Source: Verrucomicrobiota bacterium | Lineage (GTDB): Bacteria; Chlamydiota; Chlamydiia; Chlamydiales; Rhabdochlamydiaceae | Length of the DNA: 64,000 bases | Assembly (NCBI GenBank): GCA_018240065.1 | Contig: JAFEGH010000013.1 | Span: forward strand, 17,143 to 81,142 | Direction: 5' to 3' | Part shown: piece by piece, positions 1 through 8,854 of the stretch | Layout of the letters: every line of letters begins with the position of its first letter | How positions within the stretch are numbered: position 1 is the first letter of the stretch | The notes under the pieces: model-generated | What the model saw: only the letters and a program-made list of their open reading frames with translations | What the model was told of the DNA's origin: nothing | Databases searched by the model: none | Translations under genes and position numbers: made by a program

Positions 1-327
1 CCCCCACTTCCTCTCATATTCGAGGATATCTTCAGGCATCACGAACATGTCAGGGTGCATCTTAGAAGAGAGGTCTAGAACGCAGGCCGGCACAATCAGC
101 TGCTCCAGGGGGATGTCGGCCATATTCGCCCCTCCTTTAATAAAATGAGAAGGAGCGTCCATGTGCGTTCCCACACCGGCGTGGCACTTGTAACTTAAGA
201 CTCTAACTCCCTGATCATAGTCCATTTTGACTTCATGGCTGAACCCGCAGCCGCCCGTCCAAGTCGGAGCGGAACCGTCCAGAGTATGAGTGAGATCGAC
301 GGCTTCGAATTGTCCTAATACCAGCAT
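1..327 (-). CDS. Cyclase/kynurenine-formamidase-like protein (C-terminal part outside the window)
   Basis: The reading frame starts at ATG 327 on the minus strand and runs open to base 1, giving the first 109 residues. It has the metal-binding signature of the cyclase family (PF04199): an early DLTHTLDGSAPTW segment and the motif GTHMDAPSHF at about residues 56-65, whose His/Asp/His side chains bind Zn or Mn in kynurenine formamidases. The family hydrolyses N-formylkynurenine or related amides; the substrate here cannot be told. A GAGG sequence lies about 10 bases before the start. It is divergent from adk, with a repeat-bearing spacer between them. Confidence 0.85.
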   Translation of the reverse strand, partial: MLVLGQFEAVDLTHTLDGSAPTWTGGCGFSHEVKMDYDQGVRVLSYKCHAGVGTHMDAPSHFIKGGANMADIPLEQLIVPACVLDLSSKMHPDMFVMPEDILEYERKWG

Positions 328-656
328 GGAGATTGACCTCAAAAAAGGGATAATTTAAAAGTTTTTTTCTGAAAAAGTCAAACTTCATGAAGCACGAAAA
401 TCAATTGAGGAAACCGAATTTTCTAGCGAAAATTTTATATTGCCCGTAAAATTCTTAGGTTTGTTCACGGAAATATACCCAAAACAACTTCAAAACTAGG
501 GTTTTGGGCAACGCGAAAGCTGGTGGGATTCAATGATCGCCCCGTTTTGGCGCAGCCAAACCCAAGTTTATAAACTGTTTTGGTATATAGCATTATTCCC
601 TCCCGTATAGGAGAAATGCGTTCTGCATCCTCTCCTGAAGATTAACGCGAGGCTCT
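328..656. other. Divergent intergenic region with a palindromic repeat
   Basis: This 329-bp spacer separates the minus-strand cyclase from plus-strand adk and has no supported gene. Positions 473-588 hold an imperfect inverted repeat annotated separately. The promoters of both flanking genes should lie here, but I could not pick convincing -35/-10 pairs. Confidence 0.6.
473..588. repeat. Palindromic dispersed repeat, copy A (two arms)
   Basis: The left arm (473-515) begins atatacccaaaacaacttc and ends ttttgggcaacgcg. The right arm (551-588) is an imperfect inverted copy ending gttttggtatat. About 35 bases separate the arms, so the element could fold into one long hairpin like a small MITE. 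The left arm closely matches the reverse complement of 51657-51700, and related copies are at 12890-12926, 16052-16088 and, weakly, 22650-22675. All are upstream of genes. Confidence 0.6.
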
Positions 657-1403
657 ATGTGCATTTCTTTGATAAAGAGATTATTTTTTGGTGTTCTTAT
701 GTCTGGTTCAATTTCTTCAGCTCCCCTTTCCGCTCCTGTTAAAACAGCAGCACCCGCTCCGCTCGTCCTCATCCTGTTAGGCCCCCCAGGCTCCGGAAAA
801 GGAACCCAGGCAAAAATGCTGGAAGACAAAATGAATCTGCCCCACATTTCCACTGGAGACCTTCTGCGCGACCACATCCGTCGGGGCACGGCTCTTGGAA
901 AACAGGCGCAAACCTATATGGACAAGGGGCATCTTGTTCCCGATGGGCTTATCCTCGACATGCTTTTTGAAAGGGTCTCTCTGGAAGATTGCGCCAAGGG
1001 GTATATTCTGGACGGCTCGCCACGGACGATCCCTCAGGCGGAGGCGCTGCAGCAGCGTTTGATAGGGCAGCCCGCCCCCGTCGTGATCAATCTCGACCTC
1101 TCCGATGCACAAATCATCGAACGCCTCACCAAACGTGTCGTCTGCGAAAAATGCGGCACCCCTTACCACCTGCTCTACTCCCCTCCTAAAACACTGGGCA
1201 AGTGCGATAAATGCTCAGGCAGCCTGATCCAGCGCCCTGACGACACTGAAGCCGTGATCGCCAAACGGCTCAAAGTCTATCATGAGCAGACAGAGCCGCT
1301 GATTGCATTCTACTCAAAGCAAAAGCTCCTACATACCGTGGACTGCACCGCAGACAAGGATACCGTGTTCAGCATGATCCTGGCTTTCATCAAGCAACAC
1401 TGA
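657..1403 (+). CDS. adk: Adenylate kinase with N-terminal extension
   Basis: Adenylate kinase converts AMP and ATP to two ADP. Visible are the P-loop GPPGSGKGTQ (about residues 42-51), the AMP-binding STGDLLRDHIR, a DGSPRT segment where the family usually has DGFPRT, and a zinc-type LID with CEKCGTPYH and a later CDKC pair. GAGG four bases before ATG 657 supports that start. It adds about 35 residues before the fold, with a basic stretch (IKR), a hydrophobic run and an AP-rich tail, which resembles a weak signal peptide. The alternative ATG 699 has no good ribosome binding site. Function is secure; the export role of the extension is an inference. Confidence 0.93.
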   Translation: MCISLIKRLFFGVLMSGSISSAPLSAPVKTAAPAPLVLILLGPPGSGKGTQAKMLEDKMNLPHISTGDLLRDHIRRGTALGKQAQTYMDKGHLVPDGLILDMLFERVSLEDCAKGYILDGSPRTIPQAEALQQRLIGQPAPVVINLDLSDAQIIERLTKRVVCEKCGTPYHLLYSPPKTLGKCDKCSGSLIQRPDDTEAVIAKRLKVYHEQTEPLIAFYSKQKLLHTVDCTADKDTVFSMILAFIKQH

Positions 1404-1637
1404 TAATCCGTCTAAATCTCCATTGACGTCGGATGCTTCTTTATGCTTTGCCAATAGAGATTTTTCGAACCGATTCATCTGACCTCTGGCGAAAACCGAG
1501 CCAGTAAAGGCATGACTTCACTCACTCATTCCATTAATTTTCGTCAAAATTAGCTACAAAACTAGTAATAATCTCCTAAATCGGTCTCATTTTTGACGAA
1601 ATATGATAAAATTTCTCGAAAAAACCAAAGGAGAATG

Positions 1638-2777
1638 ATGACGATACTTAATTTCCAAGGTTCCGACAAACCCACAATCGGCGTGGAGATCGAATTTCAA
1701 CTTCTTGATCCAACTACTCTCGATCTCATTCCTAACTCCGATGATCTTCTAAAAAGATGTCAGGAGAACAATATTGAGCGGGTGAAGGCAGAAATTCATC
1801 AATCCATGATTGAGGTGGACTCTGAGATTTCTATCGATGTCAAAGAATGCCGGAACTACTTGAGAAAGCGTATCGTCGCAGTCGATGCAATTGCACAGGA
1901 TCTCGGGATCCAGATCGCAGCTACCGCCACTCACCCTTTTCAGCAATGGGCCGAAAGGTTGATCACCAATCAGGACCGATATCAGACTCTGCATGAAAAA
2001 TTCCAATGGCTGGCCAGACGGATGAATGTCTACGGTCTTCATGTGCATATCGGGGTCCGCTCTGGAGAAAGAGCTCTCGCTGTTTCCCATTATCTCAACC
2101 GCTACCTGCCCCATTTACTCGCACTCTCTGCAAATTCTCCTTTTTGGCAGGGGCTTGATACAGGAATGCAGTCAAGCAGGGTCAATATCCTGGAAGCATT
2201 CCCATTCGCCGGACTCCCGCAAAATATTCTAGATTGGCAGGAGTTCGAGCATTATTACATGACCCTTGAGCGGGCTGGCGCAATTGGATCCCTCAAGGAC
2301 CTTTATTGGTATATCCGCCCTAATATTGCCTTCGGAACGCTCGAAGTCAGAATATGCGATGCGATGTCGTCGCTTTCAGAAACGATGGCCGTTGTGGCAT
2401 TGGTGCAATGCCTTGTCGTCTGGATCGAAGAAAATCTCCTTGACAGTCCTATAAAACTCTGGAACAAAGAGCAGTTCTGGATCGCTCCTGAAAACCAATG
2501 GGTCGCCGCACGCGACGGCCTGGAAGCGGCGATCATCACCGATTTGAAAGGCACCAGGCAAAAAATTTCGGATGGGATTTTGGAATTGATTCCATTATTG
2601 TCTCCTTTGGCGCAGCGGTTAAACTGTCTGGAAGAACTGGAATACATCAAGACGATGATCGATCGTGGGAACGGGGCAACCCGGCAACGGGATATCTATC
2701 AAAAGAGCCGCTCCCTCAAAGAGGTCGTGAAGTATTCTGTGAGCGAACTCCAGGCAAGTCTTTGCGCGGATTTTTAA
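1638..2777 (+). CDS. Glutamate-cysteine ligase family 2 (YbdK-type carboxylate-amine ligase)
   Basis: The protein has about 379 residues. It starts with the GCS2 hallmark IGVEIEFQLLD and has conserved HVHIGV and RPNIAFGTLEVRI segments, all typical of the YbdK family (PF04107). Members ligate glutamate, or another carboxylate, to an amine using ATP and have weak glutamate-cysteine ligase activity; the true substrate is unknown. AAAGGAG at 1627-1633 favours ATG 1638 (or the adjacent ATG 1635) over the upstream TTG 1593. The next gene, a DUF2905 membrane protein, follows 23 bases later and is probably co-transcribed. Confidence 0.85.
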   Translation: MTILNFQGSDKPTIGVEIEFQLLDPTTLDLIPNSDDLLKRCQENNIERVKAEIHQSMIEVDSEISIDVKECRNYLRKRIVAVDAIAQDLGIQIAATATHPFQQWAERLITNQDRYQTLHEKFQWLARRMNVYGLHVHIGVRSGERALAVSHYLNRYLPHLLALSANSPFWQGLDTGMQSSRVNILEAFPFAGLPQNILDWQEFEHYYMTLERAGAIGSLKDLYWYIRPNIAFGTLEVRICDAMSSLSETMAVVALVQCLVVWIEENLLDSPIKLWNKEQFWIAPENQWVAARDGLEAAIITDLKGTRQKISDGILELIPLLSPLAQRLNCLEELEYIKTMIDRGNGATRQRDIYQKSRSLKEVVKYSVSELQASLCADF

Positions 2778-2800
2778 CTCGTTTGCTAAAGGACAGTAGC

Positions 2801-3034
2801 ATGACAGGTCAGAATTTCGGGAAATGGTTCATCTATGCAGGACTTGCGCTGATTGCCATCGGCGCCCTATTCTGGTTTGGGGCAAAGCTGGGGATCCCCT
2901 TTGGGAAGCTCCCCGGCGACATCCATGTCCAGAAAGAAAAGGTTTCCTTCTATTTCCCGATCGCCACATCGATCGTCGTCAGTATCGTCCTCACAGCCCT
3001 GATCAACCTGATCTTTTGGCTGATGAGGAAATGA
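2801..3034 (+). CDS. DUF2905 family small membrane protein
   Basis: This 77-residue protein has two membrane segments, IYAGLALIAIGALFWFG and IVVSIVLTALINLIFWL. Between them is the family signature KLPGDIHVQ...VSFYFPIATSI, which identifies DUF2905 (PF11146). The role of the family is unknown; it is an inner-membrane protein. It lies 23 bases downstream of the carboxylate-amine ligase, so the two are probably one operon. Its 3' end overlaps the convergent Nudix gene by 32 bases. Confidence 0.82.
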   Translation: MTGQNFGKWFIYAGLALIAIGALFWFGAKLGIPFGKLPGDIHVQKEKVSFYFPIATSIVVSIVLTALINLIFWLMRK

Positions 3035-3446
3035 TTTTATCCAACCCTACCTTTTCGATCATGGTGACGACAGTAGGAAACAATGGATCTGGCAGCGCAT
3101 TGGCATCGAACCAATGCCAGCCTTCGCATTTATGCGGTTCTTTAAGTTGAACCTCTCCTCTGAAAGCATCGACGAATACAAACAGCGTCACATAATGCTT
3201 CGTCCCATCGATGATGTTGTTCGTCCAGGGGCCTAGAACAACCGATGCCGCTTCTAGTCCTGTCTCTTCAAATAACTCTCTCCTAGCGCACTCTTCAACG
3301 CTCTCGCCGTTTTCCAGATGTCCGCCTGCAGTCGACCAAAACCCCGCGCCGTGAGCGCCCTTCCGTTTCCCAAGCAACAATTTTCCTTGAGAAATCACAA
3401 CGACGCCGACGCCGACTTTAGGTCTTTCCATATTGACTTTGGACAT
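3003..3446 (-). CDS. Nudix hydrolase, MTH2/NUDT15-like
   Basis: This 147-residue cytosolic Nudix hydrolase (no signal peptide) has the complete box GGHLENGES...RELFEETGL around residues 41-64, including the metal-binding REXXEE glutamates. The lead-in VGVGVVVISQGKLLLGKRK and GAGFWSTAGGHLE are typical of NUDT15/MTH2-like enzymes that clean up modified nucleoside triphosphates. The exact substrate is not certain. It overlaps the 3' end of the DUF2905 gene, and its start is 23 bases from the divergent MsrQ-like gene. Confidence 0.88.
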   Translation of the reverse strand: MSKVNMERPKVGVGVVVISQGKLLLGKRKGAHGAGFWSTAGGHLENGESVEECARRELFEETGLEAASVVLGPWTNNIIDGTKHYVTLFVFVDAFRGEVQLKEPHKCEGWHWFDANALPDPLFPTVVTMIEKVGLDKIISSSAKRSG

Positions 3447-3469
3447 TTTTTTATCCTACATTGGTCTTA

Positions 3470-4090
3470 ATGAACGGTAAAATACTAGCGCTGCTCAAAA
3501 ACAAAAAAACGATCTGGCTGATCTGCAGCATACCGCTGCTCATACTGCTCAGCCAAGCGTTTTTTCTTTCTTTTTCGGACTACAAATTTTGGGGTCGCAG
3601 CTTGTTGATCAGCGCCTATAGCGCTGTCTCTCTTTTGGTCCTGACTCTGGCCTTCGCCCCTCTTTCAAAACATTTCCCTTCGGTCCCTCTGCTGTTGATC
3701 CTCAATAGGCATAAACGGGAAACGGGACTCTGCTGCTTTTTTTATGCTGATATCCACGTCTCCTCCTATTACATTAGGAAAGTCCTGAAGATGGGATCTT
3801 TCAACTGGGACGTCCTTCTGCATCCGATGATCCTGGCAGGCGAGACCGCCTTGCTGATCCTTATTCTGCTCGCGTTGACCAGCAACGATTTTTCCATTAG
3901 AAAAATGCAGTACAGCAACTGGAAGTCGCTGCACCGCTTTATCTACCTCGCAGAGGCCGCCGTTTTCACACATATGGCGCTCAAAGGGGGAATCGTGCTT
4001 TTTTGGGGGTTAGCGCTCTTCATCCCCTTGGCTGCCCTGCAGCTCTATCGAAGAAAGAAGCCTAAGCCCTCCACTTCAGAACCTCCTTAG
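3470..4090 (+). CDS. MsrQ/YedZ-like ferric reductase-type transmembrane protein
   Basis: This protein of about 206 residues has roughly six membrane segments and matches the ferric-reductase-like transmembrane family (PF01794), closest in pattern to MsrQ. Features include RHKRETGLCCFFYADIHV, a TSND element in place of the usual TSxN, and NWKSLHRFIYLAEAAVFTHM with histidines able to bind haem. MsrQ feeds electrons to the periplasmic methionine-sulfoxide reductase MsrP; no msrP is present in this window, so the partner is unknown. ATG 3470 is chosen over TTG 3461. The 3' end overlaps the convergent MFS gene by 29 bases. Confidence 0.7.
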   Translation: MNGKILALLKNKKTIWLICSIPLLILLSQAFFLSFSDYKFWGRSLLISAYSAVSLLVLTLAFAPLSKHFPSVPLLLILNRHKRETGLCCFFYADIHVSSYYIRKVLKMGSFNWDVLLHPMILAGETALLILILLALTSNDFSIRKMQYSNWKSLHRFIYLAEAAVFTHMALKGGIVLFWGLALFIPLAALQLYRRKKPKPSTSEPP

Positions 4091-5306
4091 TCACACCCGT
4101 TCCTAAAATTGCGGCAGCGGCCAGGAAGGCACAGGCTCCGACAATGATCGGCATGTCGTAATTGAGTCCCACGAAAACACCGGAGAGCAGCGGGCTGAGG
4201 GCTACGGCTCCGGCTTCTACTGACTGCAGAATTCCCATCATCTCGCCCTGAGCGTCCTCTTTTACATAGTTAGACACCATGGCGGCAGCTGTAGGAAAAA
4301 GCAGCGCGATCAGGAACTGCTGCAGCGGAAGAAATCCCCACAGAAAGTTCTTTCCAGGGTGGGAAAGCAGAATCAAAATGTAAAATCCGGCCAGGACCAG
4401 GGAATAGAAGAGCACTGCTGGAGGGCGCACTCTCTTCACAACAGGACCGATCAACAGCCCACAGCTCAACGCGTAAAATGCGGCAGCATACGCGAAGAGA
4501 TCACCGACATCGGAGGCACTCATCCCATATTCGTTGATCCAGGTCACCGGAATGAACTCCCAGTAAAAAGACCAGCCGAAACAAAAGATGAACACCGTAA
4601 TGAAGAGAATGCGGATTCCCGGAAGGCGGAAGGCCTTCTTTAGATTCGAAATGCCCTGGGATATGCTTAGAGACACCTGTCTTCGATGCTGGTGAGTCTC
4701 CTTGAAAAAATAAAGGAGCAGCAACAGGTTGAGCAACGTGATAAGCCCTGCGAAAAGGAACGGCATATCATACCCTCCAATGCCTAGGAACCCCTCTGCT
4801 GAAAGCTTGCCGCCGAAAAAGGGCCCGACAGTAAAGCCGATCCCTGCCGCCATATTCAACAGGCCGAAATTTTTGGCCTTTTCCTCAGCCAGACTCAGAT
4901 CCGCAAGCGAGGCTCCGACGACAGCTGCGCTGCCGGCGGAAATCCCTAGGACGACTCGAGAGAATAGCATCAGAGCAAGACTTTCCATCCACACGGCGAG
5001 CATAGCTATCGCATAGCCCACAACCCCGAAAATCAAGCAATACTTGAGCAGCGGTTTGCGCCCCTTTTGATCGGATAGAGCGCCGATGATAGGCGAGCTG
5101 AAAAACTGAGAAAGCGGCATGAGCGCCAGCAGGATGCCAAGCCAGAATCCACGCAGAGCGTCGGAGGATTCCGGCGGAATCAGATTAATGTCGTGGTGGA
5201 ACATCATCGAAGAGAACATCGGATAAACTAGTCCGATCCCCATCCAATCGATAAAAGCGACGAGAAGTAAAATAAATAGAATTAATTTCTTGGGTGCAGA
5301 ATGCAT
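4062..5306 (-). CDS. MFS transporter, TetA/drug-proton antiporter type
   Basis: The protein has 414 residues and about 12 membrane helices. The motif GALSDQKGRKPLL in loop 2-3 is the MFS motif A, and LFSRVVLGISAGSAAVVGASLADL is motif C-like, as in tetracycline and multidrug antiporters. It begins MHSAPKKLILFILLLVAFIDWMGIGLVYPMF, a normal N-terminus for the group. Drug or metabolite export is inferred from the family; the substrate is unknown. Its stop lies inside the 3' end of the MsrQ-like gene. Confidence 0.85.
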   Translation of the reverse strand: MHSAPKKLILFILLLVAFIDWMGIGLVYPMFSSMMFHHDINLIPPESSDALRGFWLGILLALMPLSQFFSSPIIGALSDQKGRKPLLKYCLIFGVVGYAIAMLAVWMESLALMLFSRVVLGISAGSAAVVGASLADLSLAEEKAKNFGLLNMAAGIGFTVGPFFGGKLSAEGFLGIGGYDMPFLFAGLITLLNLLLLLYFFKETHQHRRQVSLSISQGISNLKKAFRLPGIRILFITVFIFCFGWSFYWEFIPVTWINEYGMSASDVGDLFAYAAAFYALSCGLLIGPVVKRVRPPAVLFYSLVLAGFYILILLSHPGKNFLWGFLPLQQFLIALLFPTAAAMVSNYVKEDAQGEMMGILQSVEAGAVALSPLLSGVFVGLNYDMPIIVGACAFLAAAAILGTGVTKEVLKWRA

Positions 5307-5671
5307 ATAATAACCATCTTAAAATAACCTAAAAAAATGCAAATGTTCAGCAGTCAAGCTGATATAAGTAATGGGGAATAAGCCGGAATCTTGTTTTCCA
5401 AGATCCTGAACTAGCCCCCCGAACAACGCATTATTCGGAGCAGCTTAGGTTGAAAAGATGGTGAGTATCATGACACCCCTCAAGATGAGATCTCCTCATT
5501 TTATTAAATTTGCGATTTATGAAGCAATGACTCTGATTGAAAAGACAAAAAACCTTAACTATTAATGGCATGCTAAAGAAAACTCGGGATGCTTTACTGG
5601 GAATTAAGAATGATTTGACCTCATATGAATAGGGATCCTATAGTATTTTCTTCTCAACCCATGTTATCCTC
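5307..5671. other. Intergenic region, no gene seen
   Basis: This AT-rich spacer of 365 bp separates the divergent MFS and cupin genes. Apart from a candidate promoter for the cupin gene at 5615-5644, nothing structured or coding is supported. Confidence 0.5.
5615..5644 (+). promoter_or_regulatory. Candidate sigma-66/70-type promoter of the cupin gene
   Basis: TTGACC (5615-5620) and TATAGT (5639-5644) are separated by 18 bases. This puts transcription start near 5651, about 20 bases before ATG 5672. It is judged from consensus similarity only. Confidence 0.45.
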
Positions 5672-6043
5672 ATGAAGAAAGTTCTTTCTATCGTGATTGG
5701 CGCATGTCTTAGCGCTCAGCTCGCCTGGAGCAGTGAATCCATCCCCTTGCAAAAGACCCATCGCGTCCCTCAATTTGAAAATGAGCAGGTCAAAGTGTGG
5801 AAGACCGTGATCATGCCGAACCAACCGCTGCAAATGCATCGCCACGACAGAGCGCGGGTGGTCGTTGGGCTCAAAGGGGGAACTCTAAGAAAAATCCAAG
5901 AAGACGGGAGCGGCTCCGACCTGGTTTTCGAAACAGGAAAAGCCTACTTTCTGGAAGCAGATCCTTTGGATGAGCTTCACGGCGATATCAATGAATCAAA
6001 TGAGCCGATCGAAGTGACGGTCATCGAGTTCAAATCGAATTAA
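5672..6043 (+). CDS. Exported cupin-fold protein
   Basis: This 123-residue protein has a clear Sec signal peptide, MKKVLSIVIGACLSAQLAWS, cleaved near residue 20-22. A single small cupin barrel follows, with MHRHDRARVVVGLKGG giving two histidines of the metal site and ELHGDINESNEPIEVTVIEF giving the second half with another histidine. Such small periplasmic cupins are often metal-binding, but no reaction can be assigned. It is monocistronic, with a candidate promoter directly upstream. Confidence 0.75.
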   Translation: MKKVLSIVIGACLSAQLAWSSESIPLQKTHRVPQFENEQVKVWKTVIMPNQPLQMHRHDRARVVVGLKGGTLRKIQEDGSGSDLVFETGKAYFLEADPLDELHGDINESNEPIEVTVIEFKSN

Positions 6044-6120
6044 CTTCAATTGGGTTTTAAGAAACCTCTGGACAACTCATTCTCCTGCTGAAACTGTCCC
6101 AGGTGATGAGCAAGCACCCC

Positions 6121-8787
6121 CTACTTATCCATGTCCTGGATGAGGTTAGCGACCAGGGCGCTCCAGCCTGTCTGGTGCGAAGCCCCGAGTCCCCTCCCAG
6201 TATCCCCATGGTAATGCTCGAAGAACTGAATGAGTTCTTTCCAATGAGGATCTTCAAACCCTTTAGTGTCGCGGAAGATGGGCCGCTGTCCTGTTTGATC
6301 TTTGCGGAAAAGATCGATGAGCCTATTCCGAAGATCGCTGATCATGGCATTCAAAGGGACATCTTTTCCCTGCACCGAGACTTTATAATCAGGCCCCACG
6401 GTGTCTGCAAGGCGCTTAAGTCCGCGTACGAAGAGGTAGTTGGTCGGAAACCAGATCGGACCTCTCCAGTTGGAGTTGCCCCCTTTGATTTTTTCTAAAG
6501 ATTCGCCAGGCTCATATCCTACGATGTTGTCATGGAAGGCAAAGGGGTTCTTCTCATGGAACTTGGAGAGGCTGCGCAGCCCGTACGGTGAGAGAAATTC
6601 CTCCGGATCCCACGCTTTCTGCAGGACGCGGTTCATCTGCTCGAGGGTCATCAGAGAGAACAGATACCGTTTCTTTCCTTTCACCGTGTATTCGGTGATG
6701 CAGCGTCCGACAAGCTTATGGAAATGCGCGATGTACAGTTGGAAATGTTTATAGAAGTGGGAATATTGGCTCAATTCCTCCTCTTCGAAAAAGTCGATCG
6801 AATAAAAGGGAATCATTCCGACAAACGAGCGCACTTTTAAGCGCAGATGCTGGTTGTCGGGAAAACAAAGAGTGTCGTAGAAAAATCCATCCTTTTCGTC
6901 CCACATATCGACAGGCCTAGCCTGGGTTCCCTGAATGGCGTTGGCTATCGAGATAAAATGTTCCAGATAGACCATGGCCAGCCTTTCAAAGAGCGGTTTC
7001 ACTTTGGCAAGCTCGAGCGCCATTTTCATCATGATGAGAGCATAGAAGCCCATCCAGCCCGTTCCGTCCGACTCCTCGAAAAATCCTCCCCCCGGGAGCG
7101 GTTTGCTGCGGTCGATGATCGAGATGTTGTCGAGTCCTAGGAATCCCCCTTCGAAGACATTGTTGCCGAGTTTGTCGACCTTGTTCACCCACCAGTTGAA
7201 ATTGTCCATCAACTTCAAGAAGCTCAGCTCCAGATAATCAAAATCCCCTTTTTTCTTGTCCTGCTTTTCTTTTTGGTAGATCAGCCACACCGCCCATGCC
7301 TGAACGGGAGGGTTAGCTTCGGAAAAGCCCCATTCGTAAGCGGGGATCTGCCCGTTGGGATGCTGATACTGGTGCTCAAGAAAGAGTCCCATGTGGTGCT
7401 TGGCGTACGGAATATCGATCAGCGACAGGGCCACCGCATGGAATGAACAGTCCCAGGACGCAAACCAGGGATACTCCCATTTGTCCGGCATCACGATCAG
7501 GTTGTGGGCATGCAGATGGCGCCAGTGCGTGTTCCGGATGTGATATCGGGAAGCGGGGGGAGCCGCATTGGGATCATCCCCTTGTAGCCACTGTTTGACG
7601 TTGTAGTAATAATACTGCGTGCTCCACAAAAGTCCCGCTAAGGCCTGCCGCTGAATGAGTTTTTCTTCAGCTGTCCGGCTTTTGTGTTGGAAAGAGTTGA
7701 AAAACTCATCTGCTTCTTTCCTGCGGGATGAAACGACGTCATCGACATCGCCAAGCGGCGTCTTGGAAAGCTTCGGTGCCAGACGGAATCTCAGGACGCG
7801 GGACTTATTTGCAGGGATATGCAATTCTTTATAATGAAAGCATGCCTTGGTCCCTTTTTTTGCAGGATTGACGCAGCGCTCTCCTTTAACTAGATAACGA
7901 TGGAAGGCGTCCTTAACATAGGGGGTCTGGTTCTTGCTTTGGGGTCCATAGAGCCGTTCATTGTTTGATTCATTGTCCGTGAACAGAAGTTCATCCGCCG
8001 GATCTCCTGCAAGATAGTATGTCGAGAAAGGATAATTGGCAGAGATCCAGTCGGGGGGCGGGATCTCTTTAGGATCTGCGCAAAGGCTTTGAAATGTAGA
8101 TGCGAAGGGCCCTTCGTGGATTTCAGGAGCCTTCTGCCATTGTTTCTCCCATGACCAGCGGTTGCGGAATAAAATCTGAGGCAGCACCGAAAGGGTCGCG
8201 TCGCGATCGCTGCGATTGAAAATTTCGACCCGGATGCAAGTGTCTTCTGGATCCGCTTTAGCATATTCGACAACAAGATCAAAAAACTCATTGTTGGCAA
8301 AAATGCCGGTGTCGATGAGTTCGAACTCCCTTTCCTTCGTTGTCCGCTTTTTATTTTCTTCGATCAGTTGCTCATATGGAAAAGCATTTTGGGGATAGCG
8401 GTAGAGGAACTTCATGTAGGAATGGGTCGGGGTCGCGTCGAGGTAGTAGTAGTATTCCTTGACATCCTCTCCATGATTGCCCTCATAGGGATTCAGCCCG
8501 AACAGGCGCTCTTTGAGGATTTGATCCTTGCCGTTCCACAACGCAAATGAAAAAACAAGCGTCTGGTAGAAGTCGCACCACCCGCCAATGCCGTCTTCTC
8601 CCCAGCGATAGGCCTTGGAACGGGCCATGTCGTGCGTCAAATAATTCCACGCATCTCCGTCGCCGCTGTAATCTTCGCGTACAGTTCCCCACGCGCGCTC
8701 CGAGACGTATGCTCCCCACTTTCTCCATGGCGGAACCTTTTGGTCGAGGGAATCATCGATCCGGACAGATTCTTTTATTTTGGGCAT
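6121..8787 (-). CDS. Large glycoside hydrolase family 63-like protein (YMR196W type)
   Basis: This protein of about 888 residues belongs to the GH63-type (alpha/alpha)6-barrel glucosidase group found in bacteria and fungi (yeast YMR196W-like). Recognisable pieces are PWRKWGAYVSERAWGTVREDYS at the N-terminus, PWFASWDCSFHAVALS, AYEWGFSEANPPVQAWAVW, and GGNSNWRGPIWFPTNYLF near the C-terminus, where the acidic catalytic residues usually sit. GH63 enzymes cleave alpha-glucosides or related glycosidic bonds; the substrate is unknown. There is no signal peptide. ATG 8787 is used because AAGG lies five bases upstream; TTG 8808 would add seven residues. Confidence 0.82.
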   Translation of the reverse strand: MPKIKESVRIDDSLDQKVPPWRKWGAYVSERAWGTVREDYSGDGDAWNYLTHDMARSKAYRWGEDGIGGWCDFYQTLVFSFALWNGKDQILKERLFGLNPYEGNHGEDVKEYYYYLDATPTHSYMKFLYRYPQNAFPYEQLIEENKKRTTKEREFELIDTGIFANNEFFDLVVEYAKADPEDTCIRVEIFNRSDRDATLSVLPQILFRNRWSWEKQWQKAPEIHEGPFASTFQSLCADPKEIPPPDWISANYPFSTYYLAGDPADELLFTDNESNNERLYGPQSKNQTPYVKDAFHRYLVKGERCVNPAKKGTKACFHYKELHIPANKSRVLRFRLAPKLSKTPLGDVDDVVSSRRKEADEFFNSFQHKSRTAEEKLIQRQALAGLLWSTQYYYYNVKQWLQGDDPNAAPPASRYHIRNTHWRHLHAHNLIVMPDKWEYPWFASWDCSFHAVALSLIDIPYAKHHMGLFLEHQYQHPNGQIPAYEWGFSEANPPVQAWAVWLIYQKEKQDKKKGDFDYLELSFLKLMDNFNWWVNKVDKLGNNVFEGGFLGLDNISIIDRSKPLPGGGFFEESDGTGWMGFYALIMMKMALELAKVKPLFERLAMVYLEHFISIANAIQGTQARPVDMWDEKDGFFYDTLCFPDNQHLRLKVRSFVGMIPFYSIDFFEEEELSQYSHFYKHFQLYIAHFHKLVGRCITEYTVKGKKRYLFSLMTLEQMNRVLQKAWDPEEFLSPYGLRSLSKFHEKNPFAFHDNIVGYEPGESLEKIKGGNSNWRGPIWFPTNYLFVRGLKRLADTVGPDYKVSVQGKDVPLNAMISDLRNRLIDLFRKDQTGQRPIFRDTKGFEDPHWKELIQFFEHYHGDTGRGLGASHQTGWSALVANLIQDMDK

Positions 8788-8854
8788 GCGGGCCTTGTTA
8801 GTAGACAATCTCTTAAACTTTTGTATATTCTAAAATTTTGTTATACTCAAGACC